A DNA stretch of 34,947 bases from a virus (IMGVR_UViG_3300044624_001938:1-34947); one strand, 5' to 3'. Numbered from the stretch's first letter, positions 15,227-24,994 are shown. A program made the numbers and translations. The notes: generated by a model not told the origin, from the sequence alone.

Positions 15227-17175
15227 TGTCGGCCAACATGCTCCCGCAGCGCTTTCAGTTCGGCCCGCAGGACACGCTGGGCACGACGATCTACTACCGC
15301 TACTACCCGTATCAGGCGACGCTGGCGCGGTGGGACCGGGCGAGCGCTGAGGCAGCGCGCAACCCGTACGAGCAGCGGCTGACGATGCTCCAGGCGCAGC
15401 TCGACACGGAGCGCGCCGAGCTGATGCAGATGATGCGGGCGCTCAGCGCCGGCCCGACCGCGCTTGAGATTCAGCAGGAGGCAGCGGCGCGTGCTTCCAC
15501 CGCTGCGGCGGGGCGTCGGCGCGGGGGTGGTGGTGGCCGTGGAACCGACCGCCTGGAGGACCTGCTGAAAGGGACGCGCATCACTCAGTCGACGGCGGGC
15601 ACGCTTCTGGAGGCGCCGACTGAGGACCTACGCGCGGCGTTGCGCGCTGGAGGCGGGGGGCCTGATCTTGTGCCGCGCGTCGGCATTGACGCCAACATGC
15701 GCGCGGCACAAGCGCTCAGCGTGCGCCCACAAAGCGCAGACATGGTGGCTGCCGCCATCCGTTCTGAGCCTGGGTTTCAGGCACTGATTCAGGACCCGCA
15801 GCAGCGCCGCGCAGCAGCGGCTGACTTGGCTGCACGCACTGACAACCTTGGGCTCGTCGCGGCGCTGTACGGCGCCGATGCGTTGACTGCAGGGCCAGGC
15901 GCGCAGGGTACGCCCGCGTTGGGCGTAGCGCCGGAATCTGAGACGGCGCTGAACCAGTACATCGTTGCTGAAACAGAAAAGGAGCTGCGCCGACGCGAGG
16001 CTGCGCGCGCAGCGGGCGCTGGCGGTGGTGGCGGTGGCGGCGCTGCAACGCAGGCCGTGGACCCCAACACGGTGCTCAGCGAGGCCGAGCGGCTGGCGGT
16101 TCAGCGCTACATTGACACGCTGGCTGACGACGGCGTGCCGACCGAAGAAGAGTACGGCGAGGGCTTCGAGGCTGGCAAGGCGGCGTATGAGAAGGCGGCG
16201 AACCTGGGCCTCTACACACGCGCTCAGGCGCCGTACTTCAACAACGAGTTCTTGAAGCGGCTCGGGTCCGTTGCCAAGCTGAAGGCTGAGGAAGGGGAGA
16301 CGCGCCAGCAGTTCCTCGAACGCGAAGAGCGCACGCCGGCTGAGATCGAGCGCGAGCAGGCGCGCCTGTTCCTTGAGAGCGAGGCCCGCGCTCAGGGGCT
16401 CATGTTCCTTGACCCGCGCGAGTACCCCGACAAGCCGCAGTGGTGGCTTGACACGGTGCCGCGGGCCATGCGGATCGTGCGCGACGAGGGCGTTGATGCG
16501 CTACTGGAGCCTGTCACCATCGCGCAGGGAGAGCAGAAGCAGGCCCGTCCTGGCTTTACGCAAGACCCTGCCGAGTACGGGCGCACCCTTGCGCTGACGA
16601 CCAGCATCACGGGCGCCGAGGCGCGGGCCTTGGCTCAGAAGAAGTTCAAGAACGACGAGCGGGCTGATGCTGCGCTGGACTACTTCTACGCAACGCGGGG
16701 TGCTAAGAACCGGCGCGCCACCATGACGCAGGCGCAGCTCAAACAAGAGGCGGCGCAGGCAAAGCAGACGCCCCCTCCGACGCCCGCAGCGCCTGCACCG
16801 GCGCCGCCTCCTGCTGCGCCTACACCAGCAGCGCCGCCTGCCGCGCCTGAGGCATCGCCTAGGCTGTACCCGCCTCCCGGAACGGTAGCGACCACACCTG
16901 ATGGCGACGATCTGGAAAGCATCGTGTTCCAGAACATCCCGCCCGAGGTGGTGCAGGAGCCGTCCACCAGCGCGCCGCGCACGTACAACAACCCCACGTG
17001 GGACGCCATCGAGCAGATGGTGAACATTCGCAAAGCGGTTGAAGGCCCGCCATACCGCATGACCGATGAAGAGCTTGACGAGATACTGCGGGGCGCCAGC
17101 GCTGAGATGAACCAGCACCGGCTGCGCGCGCCGCCTCCGCTGCCCGCGCTTCGTCCTGCAACGGTGCCCCGGTGA
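15226..17175 (+). CDS. Internal virion protein, 649 aa, putative
   Basis: I recognise no enzymatic domain. The N-terminal 90 residues include a Tyr-rich start (TTIYYRYYPYQATLARWDRASAEAARNPYEQ) and a coiled coil. Glycine runs at about 100-107 and 265-272 separate helical domains. A long charged helical domain covers about 280-510. A Pro/Ala-rich flexible linker occupies about 515-552, and a small C-terminal part follows. Long helical, linker-rich proteins between tail and lysis genes are typical inner-core or ejection proteins of podoviruses. The gene is flanked by one-base and GTGA overlaps, so its translation is coupled to that of its neighbours. Confidence 0.6.
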   Translation: MSANMLPQRFQFGPQDTLGTTIYYRYYPYQATLARWDRASAEAARNPYEQRLTMLQAQLDTERAELMQMMRALSAGPTALEIQQEAAARASTAAAGRRRGGGGGRGTDRLEDLLKGTRITQSTAGTLLEAPTEDLRAALRAGGGGPDLVPRVGIDANMRAAQALSVRPQSADMVAAAIRSEPGFQALIQDPQQRRAAAADLAARTDNLGLVAALYGADALTAGPGAQGTPALGVAPESETALNQYIVAETEKELRRREAARAAGAGGGGGGGAATQAVDPNTVLSEAERLAVQRYIDTLADDGVPTEEEYGEGFEAGKAAYEKAANLGLYTRAQAPYFNNEFLKRLGSVAKLKAEEGETRQQFLEREERTPAEIEREQARLFLESEARAQGLMFLDPREYPDKPQWWLDTVPRAMRIVRDEGVDALLEPVTIAQGEQKQARPGFTQDPAEYGRTLALTTSITGAEARALAQKKFKNDERADAALDYFYATRGAKNRRATMTQAQLKQEAAQAKQTPPPTPAAPAPAPPPAAPTPAAPPAAPEASPRLYPPPGTVATTPDGDDLESIVFQNIPPEVVQEPSTSAPRTYNNPTWDAIEQMVNIRKAVEGPPYRMTDEELDEILRGASAEMNQHRLRAPPPLPALRPATVPR

Positions 17176-20100
17176 GCCGAGCGGTATACCTGCGGAGCGC
17201 GGCAGAGGCCGAGGCACAGGGCGATACATCTCTTGCGCAGATGTACCGCGCGTTGGCGGGCGAGGGCGCGCAAGCCCCTGCCGAGCCACCCGCGCCTCTG
17301 CCGTCTCTCGTGGGCGGCGCGCCCGGCCCGATGGCCGGCGAGTTCTACATCGAGGGCGCAGAGGCGGCGCGGCAGACCCGCGAGCGCATGCTGCCGCAGG
17401 CCGAGTTCACGCTGCCCGAGATCGAGGCTGAGGCACAGGCGGCACAGCGCCGCATCGAGGCGCCGGTCACAGCAGCGGGGCGCCGCAGCTCGGATGCTGG
17501 GCTGTTCCGCGAGTCGCGCATCCTGCCGGGCACCGCGCTGGTGGTCGACGAGGAAACCGGGCGCGCGCGTGAGGCCAGCAGTCTGGAGTTGCTGGGCGAG
17601 TCCTTCCGCCGGCAAACCACGTTGGAGGCGACCAGCCCCGAGGACCGTGCGCGCATCGAGGCGCAGCGCAAGGCGGCGGAAGAAAGCCCTGTGCTTGCCT
17701 CAACGTTGGAGTTTCAGCCGGGCCGCATCGTTGAGACAGCGTTTGCTTCAACCATGCGCAATCTCGGCTTCAACGAGGCGGGCGCCGGCAACTTCATCTT
17801 CGACACGCTGCCGCTGTACTACGAGGTCGACGAGCGCGGCGAGTTGCAGAACCCGGACAGCTTGGCAGACCAGTTCGCGCGCACAGTCGAGCAGGGCATC
17901 GAGCGGGTGGCGCCGGGCTACGCGGGGCAACCGTTCCTGCTGCCCCAGGGTGATGGTGAGCCGTCTGTCAGTCTCGGCAATCTGCTCCAGTTCGTGCCGC
18001 GCCCGTTCCAGGCAGTCGACCGCGACAGCGCTACGGCGATCGACAAGGCAGGCGAGCGCACGGCAGAGTACACCGGCCGCTTCCTTGCCGACGTTGCGCT
18101 CAGTTCGGCGCGTGGGCGCGGCTTCATTGATGAGTTCCGCAGTGTTCCGGCCGTCGACGCAGTAGCGGGGGAGAGCTTCGGTGGTACGGACCTGGCGGCG
18201 CTTGTGCTCGGCGCCCTGGTGCCTGCCACGCCGTTGGGCGTCGCGTCCATCGGGCGCGGGGTGACGCGCGCGGCGGGCCGCGCCCTCGACGTCGCAGATG
18301 AGGTCGACGCGGCGTTCGAGGTGGCAGCGAAGGCGGCATCGCCAGCGGAATGGGGGCGCGCGGTGCGGCTCCAGAGCGCGGCGAACGACCTGCTGGTGAG
18401 CGCCGGGCAAGAGCCGGTGAAGTGGTCTGACGCGCTGACGCGCTCGGCCGAGGTCAAGAAGCGGGCGGCGGACACGCTGGCGGCTGAGGTTACCACGCCC
18501 TACGCGGTGCAGAACCTTCTGCAAGAGCTGGAGCCGACCATCGAACAGGTGCAGGCGCTGGCTGGCACATCGCGCAGCGGGGCGCACATCCTACGGCGCG
18601 CCGGCCTTGACACGGCCGACCCCGGCTTCCTGACGATGCAGCAGCGCGGGGCGCTTGAGCAGGCGGTGGCTGACTGGCGGTTGGGCGCCGAGGTGCCAAC
18701 ACTGGAGCGCGCCGCGTTCGCGGGTGGCGAGTTGAACCGTGAGCTGGCAACGCAGCCCGCCCGGTTTGTGCGCGAGGTGCTGCTGGATGGCGCCGGCCCT
18801 GAGGCGGCGGCGCGGCTTGCTGGCTCGCCCTACGCGCCCATCCTCCGCAGCGCCGAGGACGCAGCGCGTCGCACGCGTGGGGGCCTCACGCCCGACATGG
18901 CGCGCGACTTCCTGACGCGCATGAAGCGGGTGGCAGACAGCGCTGGCTCCATCCCGCTGGCGACGCGCAACCCGTTCCTCCGCACCGCGTTCTCGTTCGC
19001 TGACGAGACAATCGCTGGAGGCTCGCAAACGCTGGCCAAGCGCTTGGGGCGCTCCTACCGCAACCCGCTGGCGGCCGAGTTCCGACTGGCGCCGCGCATC
19101 CTCAAGCGCACGCGCACCGAGCTGGAGCGCGCCGGGGCGTACCGTGCGGCGCTCGCGCGGGCCATCTCCACCGGCGCCGAGGATGTGCTGGGCAACCTGG
19201 CGCCCGACGACATGGTGATGGTGAGCGACCGCCTGATGCTCGACCGGCGGTTGTGGAGCCCCGACAAGGCGGCGGGCATCCGTGCGGCGGTGGCCGAGGT
19301 CATGGGCGACGCGCCGGGCGCCGTCAACATGGCGGCGGTGCGGGAGGCGCTGAGCGCTTCGAGCGGGGTGCAGCGCCGTCTGCCGGTGGCGCTGGACTTG
19401 CAAGCGCGGCTCCAGCCTGGGCGCGGTGTGATGGCGCTCAACCCTGGCGAGTACCGGTGGGTGGCCGACACGCTGGCTGAGTCGCGGTGGCGCTCGCTGA
19501 CGGGCGCACGGCCGGCGGTGTTCCAAGGGCGCCAGCTCGACCTGGCACAGCGCCCCGGCATCGAGGTTGCCGAGGGCCGCTTCGAGGCGCGGCGCACCAT
19601 CTCCGACCGCATGCGGCAGGTTGCCGACGCGGTGCTGGCAGCCGATACGGTGCTGGAGCGGGTGGCGGCTGGCGTGCGCACCACGACCACGCTCGACCTG
19701 CCGGCGGCCTTTGAGCGGGCGCGGCGCACGACCTTGGGCAAGGGCCTCACCGACTGGTACAGGTCCTTCCAGTACACGACCACGCCGGCGCCGCTGTCAA
19801 AGATGATGAGCGAACTGCACGACGAGGTGCCGCTGATCAGCCGCGCCTTCGCCCGCGAGGTGTCTGAGCTTCGCAAGCAGGCGGCGGCGGGTGGTGACTC
19901 CAACCCTGGCGGCGCCGCCATCAACCAAGCAATCGTGCGCCGGTTCGTGCGCGAGGGCGACGACGCGGTGGCGCAGCTCGACGCGCTGGCAGCGAACGTG
20001 GGCGCCATCCCTACCGCAGCGCTGGCGCGGCTCGGCATCTCGCCTGAGCGTGAGGCGACGCAGGCCATGCGCTACGCGTACGCCATGTACCAGAGCGGCG

Positions 20101-22967
20101 CAGCGGGCAACAACGTGGCCTTCGGGCGCGTGCTCGGGCTGGTCGCTCGGATGGATGAGGCGGCGCAAGAGGCGTTCATCGCCACGGCTCGGCAGTCGGC
20201 GCGCGTGAGCGCCTACCAGCAGCAGTGGAGCCGGCTGATGGAGAGCTTCTTCATCGGCACGCTCAAGGGGCGCATCATCGACCCGGCGAGCAAGACGCTG
20301 AGCGAGGACATCGCCCGCAACCTGGGCGCTGCGATTCGGGACCCCAACAGCCGGGCAGCGCTGCGGCAGTTGCAAGAGGCCCAGGCGGCGCAGGCAACGC
20401 CCGACGAGGTTCTGGCGCTGTTCATCGACGCGATGAAGGGCGGGGTGCGCCCGCCGACCGTCGACAACTTCAACGTGGTGGTGGCCGACCTTCGCAAGAT
20501 GGTGAGCGCCCTTGAAGAGCGGGGCGCCGCGAAGTTTACGGGTAAGGGCTTTGCTGACGCCAGCGCGGAAACGCTGGTTTCCTGGGCGATGAACGCCGAC
20601 AAGGGCGCCTTGATCCGCGACAAGTTGCGCGCCGTCATGCGCTCGCACCCCGAGCTGGTGGTCGACCTTGTGCCCAACCCCAACTGGCAGGCGGACACGC
20701 TGGCTCGGCTGGGCGAAGTGCGCCTCGACGCGTTGCGCCGGGTGGTGGAGCGCCTGACCGCGATCAGCGGGCGCACCGACATCCAGGCTGAGGCGGCTGA
20801 GCGCATCGCGGCGCCCTCGCTGGTGGCGGACGTTTACGGGGTGCGCGGGGTGGCGGCGCAGCGCGATGTGCCGCTGGTGGCCGAGATCGACCGGTACATC
20901 AACCTGCGGCTGCGCAACCTCAACCAAACCGAACGCATGGAGATTCTGGAGAGCACGTTCAGCCGGATGCTGAGCGAAGGCACGCTCTACCCGAACATGA
21001 CGACGTTCCGCGCCATGTCGATGACGGGCACCAGCGGCAACCGGGCAACGCTGGTGGAGGCGGTGCTGGGCGGGCTGGGGCGCGTGTGGGACCAGCCGGC
21101 GCCGGGCGACCCAGCGGGGCGCGCCGTGTGGCAGCTCGTGAAGGACGCGTCGACGGGCGGCGACCGCAACGATGTGGCGGCGCTGCTGGCTGACGTCGTG
21201 GACGACGCCATCACTGAGGCGGTGGCGCTGCCGATGGCAGAGCAACTGCGAAACACGATGCGCGGGTACGGCTTCTCGACGGCGCGCGCGATCAGCAAGG
21301 ACGACAACGACTTCATCCTGGCGCAGTTCCTGGGCGCCGAGATCAACGCTGACGGCGTGCTCGCGGTGGGCCGCGACTTCGCAGAGGCGTTGCAGAAGCT
21401 GGAGGTGCAGGCGGCATCAGGCCAGCTCATCGCCAAGCTGGAGGACTACCAGACGCGCAACCTCATCGCGGCGCAGAAGGCCGGCGACCTGGCGATGTAC
21501 CTGCTGCTGGAGGGGCTGGCGTTCAGCAAGCAGATGGCGTCGCAAGGGCTGCTCGCAGCGGGCGCCGCGTTGCAGACGGTGGTGCCGCTGCCGCTGATCC
21601 CGAACGGGCGCTACTTGGGCGTCAACCTGCTGACGGCGCCGCTCATCATGCTGAGCACGCTGGGCGGTGCGCGCACGGGCGCCGCGCTGGCCGAGGTGCC
21701 CCGCACGCTCATCGACATGGTGACGCCGCGCCCTGCTGGCATGGTGCTCTTCGAGGACGTTGCCGGCCGGCAGTGGACCAAGGAGATGCTGGAGGACGCG
21801 TACCAGCGGGCGAACATCTACACGACCGCTGCCGACGTCGACGCCAGCGCCAGCTTCATGCTCGACCTGTTCCGCGAGGCGCGGGTGATGGCCTCGACCG
21901 AGCTGCGCCGCGCCGATTGGGTATCGCAGGCGCTGGCTGAGATGGACCCGCGCCGCACCGGCTTGTGGATGCGGTTCGCCATCGAGACTGACTTGATGTT
22001 CCGCAAGGCCACCTTCGCCAGCGCCTTGCGCGACGGCATGGCAGAGGCGCAGGCGGCGGCGCTCGCGCGCGCGTCGGTGCTCGACTACGGCGACATCCCC
22101 GACGCCATCCGGCAGAGCGTGAACCGCTACATCCTGTTCGCGTCCTTCCAGATGGCGAGCACCAAGGAGATGCTGGGCGCCCTCGCGCGCGACCCCGAGA
22201 CATTCCTGCGGGTGGCTCGGCTCCAGTACCGGCAGCAGCAACAGGCGGGCGCGTGGGCGTACGGCGAGGACAGCGCCCGCATGCGCGTGTTCGCGGTGCC
22301 GGCGGGCACGTACGACATGGTGCCGGCGTACCTGGCTGGGCCGCAGAACCCGATGCTCAAGGCGTACGGCGACCTGCTGGGCCTCGTCGGCTTCGCGTCT
22401 GAGGTGGCGGCGTCGGTGCTGCCGGGCATGGGCGAACCGGTGGACTTGACGGGGCGGCTCGTGGAGGGCGTGCTGGAGCAGCAGATTCAGCCGCTGCTAC
22501 AGGTCGGTGTGGCGGCTGCAACGACGGGTGGAGCTGGCGCGATCGGGCGCCTCGTGCCGGACGATTGGGTATCGGCGCTGCGCAGCAACCCTGCGATGTG
22601 GACGGTGGTGCGCGACTACTGCGACATCGAGCAGGTTCCGATGGCGCCCGCCGACAAGGAGCGGCGCCGCGCTGGTGCGCCGACGTTCGCGGGCGGGGCG
22701 CAGTACCAGTTCACATCGCGCGAGGGTTACCGGCGCTTCCAGTTGCTCCAGTTCGCAGCAACGCAGTTGCGGCTCGCGCGTACCAGCACCGACGTCGCGC
22801 GCACACTGGCGGCCGGCGGCGTGTGGGAAGAGGGCGGCGACCCCAAGTACCGGGCGGCAGCCAACCCGGTGTTCTACTACATCGGCCTCACGACGCCCCT
22901 GCGCAGCCAGCGACCCGAAGATATACGGCAGCGGGCGCTCGAACAGGCGCAGCGTGAGATACGATAG
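17172..22967 (+). CDS. Giant internal virion protein, 1931 aa
   Basis: This is one open frame of 5.8 kb, a sixth of the genome. The GTG start overlaps the previous stop (GTGA). The product is mainly helical, rich in Ala, Arg and Glu. Hydrophobic stretches near residues 336-362 (LAALVLGALVPATPLGVASIG) and 1440-1500 (LLAAGAALQTVVPLPLIP ... LLTAPLIMLSTLGGA) could insert into a membrane. The C-terminal part (about 1639-1675, YGDIPDAIRQSVNRYILFASFQ...) resembles segments found in large phage ejection and polyvalent proteins. I found no convincing lysozyme, transglycosylase or polymerase motif. The likely role is an inner-core protein ejected into the host to build the DNA channel, by analogy with T7 gp16. 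This is inferred from size and place. Confidence 0.65.
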   Translation: MSRAVYLRSAAEAEAQGDTSLAQMYRALAGEGAQAPAEPPAPLPSLVGGAPGPMAGEFYIEGAEAARQTRERMLPQAEFTLPEIEAEAQAAQRRIEAPVTAAGRRSSDAGLFRESRILPGTALVVDEETGRAREASSLELLGESFRRQTTLEATSPEDRARIEAQRKAAEESPVLASTLEFQPGRIVETAFASTMRNLGFNEAGAGNFIFDTLPLYYEVDERGELQNPDSLADQFARTVEQGIERVAPGYAGQPFLLPQGDGEPSVSLGNLLQFVPRPFQAVDRDSATAIDKAGERTAEYTGRFLADVALSSARGRGFIDEFRSVPAVDAVAGESFGGTDLAALVLGALVPATPLGVASIGRGVTRAAGRALDVADEVDAAFEVAAKAASPAEWGRAVRLQSAANDLLVSAGQEPVKWSDALTRSAEVKKRAADTLAAEVTTPYAVQNLLQELEPTIEQVQALAGTSRSGAHILRRAGLDTADPGFLTMQQRGALEQAVADWRLGAEVPTLERAAFAGGELNRELATQPARFVREVLLDGAGPEAAARLAGSPYAPILRSAEDAARRTRGGLTPDMARDFLTRMKRVADSAGSIPLATRNPFLRTAFSFADETIAGGSQTLAKRLGRSYRNPLAAEFRLAPRILKRTRTELERAGAYRAALARAISTGAEDVLGNLAPDDMVMVSDRLMLDRRLWSPDKAAGIRAAVAEVMGDAPGAVNMAAVREALSASSGVQRRLPVALDLQARLQPGRGVMALNPGEYRWVADTLAESRWRSLTGARPAVFQGRQLDLAQRPGIEVAEGRFEARRTISDRMRQVADAVLAADTVLERVAAGVRTTTTLDLPAAFERARRTTLGKGLTDWYRSFQYTTTPAPLSKMMSELHDEVPLISRAFAREVSELRKQAAAGGDSNPGGAAINQAIVRRFVREGDDAVAQLDALAANVGAIPTAALARLGISPEREATQAMRYAYAMYQSGAAGNNVAFGRVLGLVARMDEAAQEAFIATARQSARVSAYQQQWSRLMESFFIGTLKGRIIDPASKTLSEDIARNLGAAIRDPNSRAALRQLQEAQAAQATPDEVLALFIDAMKGGVRPPTVDNFNVVVADLRKMVSALEERGAAKFTGKGFADASAETLVSWAMNADKGALIRDKLRAVMRSHPELVVDLVPNPNWQADTLARLGEVRLDALRRVVERLTAISGRTDIQAEAAERIAAPSLVADVYGVRGVAAQRDVPLVAEIDRYINLRLRNLNQTERMEILESTFSRMLSEGTLYPNMTTFRAMSMTGTSGNRATLVEAVLGGLGRVWDQPAPGDPAGRAVWQLVKDASTGGDRNDVAALLADVVDDAITEAVALPMAEQLRNTMRGYGFSTARAISKDDNDFILAQFLGAEINADGVLAVGRDFAEALQKLEVQAASGQLIAKLEDYQTRNLIAAQKAGDLAMYLLLEGLAFSKQMASQGLLAAGAALQTVVPLPLIPNGRYLGVNLLTAPLIMLSTLGGARTGAALAEVPRTLIDMVTPRPAGMVLFEDVAGRQWTKEMLEDAYQRANIYTTAADVDASASFMLDLFREARVMASTELRRADWVSQALAEMDPRRTGLWMRFAIETDLMFRKATFASALRDGMAEAQAAALARASVLDYGDIPDAIRQSVNRYILFASFQMASTKEMLGALARDPETFLRVARLQYRQQQQAGAWAYGEDSARMRVFAVPAGTYDMVPAYLAGPQNPMLKAYGDLLGLVGFASEVAASVLPGMGEPVDLTGRLVEGVLEQQIQPLLQVGVAAATTGGAGAIGRLVPDDWVSALRSNPAMWTVVRDYCDIEQVPMAPADKERRRAGAPTFAGGAQYQFTSREGYRRFQLLQFAATQLRLARTSTDVARTLAAGGVWEEGGDPKYRAAANPVFYYIGLTTPLRSQRPEDIRQRALEQAQREIR

Positions 22968-22994
22968 GCCCGTCGCCGCTCAGTTGGAGGGGAC

Positions 22995-23426
22995 ATGCCC
23001 GCAAGGATTCGCAGCTTCTTTCACGACAGCGTGCAGGCGCCCAACGTGGCGCCCGCGCTGGGCACATCGTTCGCTACGGCGGACGTTCACACGCATGACC
23101 TGCTGGCCGGTCAGGTTCCGTTCCTCAGCGGCGGCCCGTTCCAGGGGCGCGTGGAGGGCATCCACCTTCGCCTGACCAGCGTTGTGACTGCAACCAAGGT
23201 CACGATCCGGCTGAGCCTCGACTCGAACGGCGACTTCACGCTGGTGCCGGACACTGAGGCCACGCTGGCGCCGGGCATCACGACCGCCAACAGCGCCTGC
23301 GCTGCGTTCAAGGTGGACATCCCCATCTTCCAGATCTTCGGTGGTGGCACGGTGTACCTCTTCGCCAAGGTCGACGCTGGCAGCGCCGACTTCGCGCAGA
23401 GCTGCGTCACGTGGTCGGAGACTTGA
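22995..23426 (+). CDS. Small beta-rich virion protein, 143 aa
   Basis: I do not recognise this protein. It begins MPARIRSFFHDSVQAPN and is predicted beta-rich (GRVEGIHLRLTSVVTATKVTIRLSLDSNGDFTLVPD; DIPIFQIFGGGTVYLFAKVDAGSADF). The pattern looks like a jelly-roll or immunoglobulin-like domain, such as small tail-tip or decoration proteins. The ATG has a clear GGAGG site 6 bases upstream, unlike the overlap-coupled genes before it, and follows a 27-base gap after the giant gene. With the next gene it forms a pair of beta-domain proteins between the ejection and lysis modules, a usual place for tail fibres or spikes. Confidence 0.6.
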   Translation: MPARIRSFFHDSVQAPNVAPALGTSFATADVHTHDLLAGQVPFLSGGPFQGRVEGIHLRLTSVVTATKVTIRLSLDSNGDFTLVPDTEATLAPGITTANSACAAFKVDIPIFQIFGGGTVYLFAKVDAGSADFAQSCVTWSET

Positions 23427-23427
23427 G

Positions 23428-24204
23428 ATGCCGATTGTCCCGGTGTTCCCCGACGTAGCCCCGACTCCAAGCCCGCCGGTTCCGCCTGTGGCCCCGGCCT
23501 GGTCGTCGCTCATTGAGTACGACTTGACGACCGTAGACACTGCGGCTGCCGTCACGACGACGGGTGGTGATGTGTCTTTGACGGTGGGTGGTGCTGCGTT
23601 CCTGACGCTCAAAACCATCTTCGGCTCCGGGACTGGAAGCCTGACGCCAACCAACGGCTCCGGCGTCATCTTCTCCGGGTCGGCGGGCGGCATCCGGTCG
23701 GCGTTCGTGATCATCGACTGGGCTACTCTCGGGGTCAGTCTCGACACAGATACGATCGCCGTTATGGCCGAGTTCGGCTTTACCTCGATGATCTCTGGCG
23801 GCACACTGATTGCCGGTTGCGCCACAACCAACGCCAACGTCAACGCAAACCACAACTTCGGCGGCCGGTGGTCACTTGCGGGCACAACCTACGCAATCGC
23901 ACCCCGATACTACAACTCCGCCTCTACCATCGGCACTGCGGTATCTTCGGGAACCACGGCCTTCTCGGGCAACTACAGCGCGGCCATGATTGTCGGCCCC
24001 GGTGGACAGACTGTGTATATGCACGCCGGTTCGCTCCCGACGAACCCGGCCGGCTCTGGGTTTGGCCCCCGGCGGTTCTCCCTCCCCGTATCGACCTGGA
24101 CTTCTGCGAGCCTGACCTTTCCCGCGGCGCCTCCCAAGCCTATGTTCTGGGTCGAGGATGCCGTCGCTGTCTGGCGCAAAATCCGCATCATGCGTTGGAG
24201 CTGA
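23428..24204 (+). CDS. Putative tail-surface/fibre domain protein, 258 aa
   Basis: The N-terminus is Pro/Val-rich (MPIVPVFPDVAPTPSPPVPPVAP), suggesting an extended tether. The rest reads as a lectin- or jelly-roll-like beta domain with many Gly, Ser and Thr (FVIIDWATLGVSLDTDTIAVMAEFGF; NHNFGGRWSLAGTTYAIAPRYYN; TVYMHAGSLPT). Tether plus beta domain is a common design for host-binding tail components, so receptor binding is a reasonable guess. The codons and base composition are somewhat less GC-rich than its neighbours (for example 23760-23960), which fits exchange of host-range genes. The start at 23428 has a GGAG site, and the upstream in-frame ATG lies inside the previous gene. Confidence 0.55.
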   Translation: MPIVPVFPDVAPTPSPPVPPVAPAWSSLIEYDLTTVDTAAAVTTTGGDVSLTVGGAAFLTLKTIFGSGTGSLTPTNGSGVIFSGSAGGIRSAFVIIDWATLGVSLDTDTIAVMAEFGFTSMISGGTLIAGCATTNANVNANHNFGGRWSLAGTTYAIAPRYYNSASTIGTAVSSGTTAFSGNYSAAMIVGPGGQTVYMHAGSLPTNPAGSGFGPRRFSLPVSTWTSASLTFPAAPPKPMFWVEDAVAVWRKIRIMRWS

Positions 24205-24205
24205 G

Positions 24206-24409
24206 ATGCTTGTCTATGACGTCCAGCAAGGCATCTACGACGACGCGGGCACAGAGCACGTTGAGTACCGGGTGCGCATGTCTCGCGCAGAAGCCGACGC
24301 TTTGCTCGCCAACTTCGACCCGGCCTCCGCGACCTCCCCGCCTGCGGCCGATTGCCGCGCCGTGGCCCGCCCGATCGCAACCGCTGTGGCCGAGCTGGTG
24401 GCCCCGTGA
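24206..24409 (+). CDS. Hypothetical protein, 67 aa
   Basis: This small unrecognised protein (MLVYDVQQGIYDDAGTEHVEYRVRMSRAEADALLANFDP...) starts at the ATG at 24206, with GGAG 7 bases upstream. The first half looks like a beta hairpin and the second like an Ala-rich helix. It follows the putative fibre gene and overlaps the membrane protein gene by GTGA. Small genes directly after fibre genes are sometimes fibre-assembly factors, but nothing in the sequence proves this here. Confidence 0.6.
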   Translation: MLVYDVQQGIYDDAGTEHVEYRVRMSRAEADALLANFDPASATSPPAADCRAVARPIATAVAELVAP

Positions 24410-24699
24410 CGGCGCAGGAAGTCGGCACGCTCATCGCAGGGCCGGCGTCTGCCGTCGTCGTTTGTGTGCTCGTGCTGGGCGCCCTGTACCGCATTGTCGA
24501 CCGGTCCATCCTGCCGCTCGTGGCGCGCAGCGTTGAGCGCCATCTGGCGCAGGTCGACCTGCTGCTCGAACAGCAGCGCAAGGAAAGCGCCGCGCTGGCC
24601 AAGGCGTTGTCCAGCTTCGAGCGCGCCCTGGGCAACATCGACTCCAGGCTCGCCCGCTTGGAGGACCTGACCGACTCTCACCCCATCACCCGCTCGTGA
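24406..24699 (+). CDS. Membrane-anchored coiled-coil protein, candidate holin/spanin
   Basis: The 97-aa product has one clear N-terminal membrane segment (VGTLIAGPASAVVVCVLVLGALYRIV, about residues 5-30). A charged coiled coil follows (VERHLAQVDLLLEQQRKESAALAKALSSFERALGNIDSRLARLEDL, about 42-88). Small one-segment membrane proteins next to the endolysin gene are often holins or inner-membrane spanin subunits. The topology fits both, and a spanin would be expected to have a lipoprotein partner, which I do not see. The GTG start overlaps the previous stop (GTGA), and no ATG is available upstream in a sensible place. It may also be a membrane-anchored ejection accessory protein. Confidence 0.6.
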   Translation: MTAQEVGTLIAGPASAVVVCVLVLGALYRIVDRSILPLVARSVERHLAQVDLLLEQQRKESAALAKALSSFERALGNIDSRLARLEDLTDSHPITRS

Positions 24700-24706
24700 G
24701 GCCCCG

Positions 24707-24994
24707 ATGAAGTACATCCGTCCCCGCAACCTCGTGACCGCCGGCTCCACCGTCCTCAAGTCTGCCGTGGTCGCGGGCACCACCTCTGCAACCAACATCG
24801 CCATCACCGGCATCCTGACCAGCGATGTGCTCGCGGCTGTGGTGCGCCTGAACCGTGACGCGACCGCCGCCAACATCGACATCTCGTCGGTGCTGAGCGA
24901 GGCCAGCATCACCTCGAACGGCAACATCCAGCTCTCGACCACCAACACCACGGGCGACAGCCTGCTGGTCATGTGGCAGCCGAGCACGGTCTGA
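24707..24994 (+). CDS. Small beta-rich protein, 95 aa
   Basis: The product (MKYIRPRNLVTAGSTVLKSAVVAGTTSATNIAITGILTSDVLAAVVRL...) alternates hydrophobic strands and Thr/Ser turns throughout. It looks like a small beta-barrel, such as those used for decoration or cement in virions. A GAGG site lies 6 bases before the ATG. The stop overlaps the next start by one base. Its place between the membrane protein and the basic proteins is not informative, and I cannot name the family. Confidence 0.6.
   Translation: MKYIRPRNLVTAGSTVLKSAVVAGTTSATNIAITGILTSDVLAAVVRLNRDATAANIDISSVLSEASITSNGNIQLSTTNTTGDSLLVMWQPSTV

Noticed and set aside
17172-22967. Lysozyme or transglycosylase domain in the giant virion protein
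   Set aside because: No recognisable catalytic motif was found by eye. Sensitive profile searches could change this.
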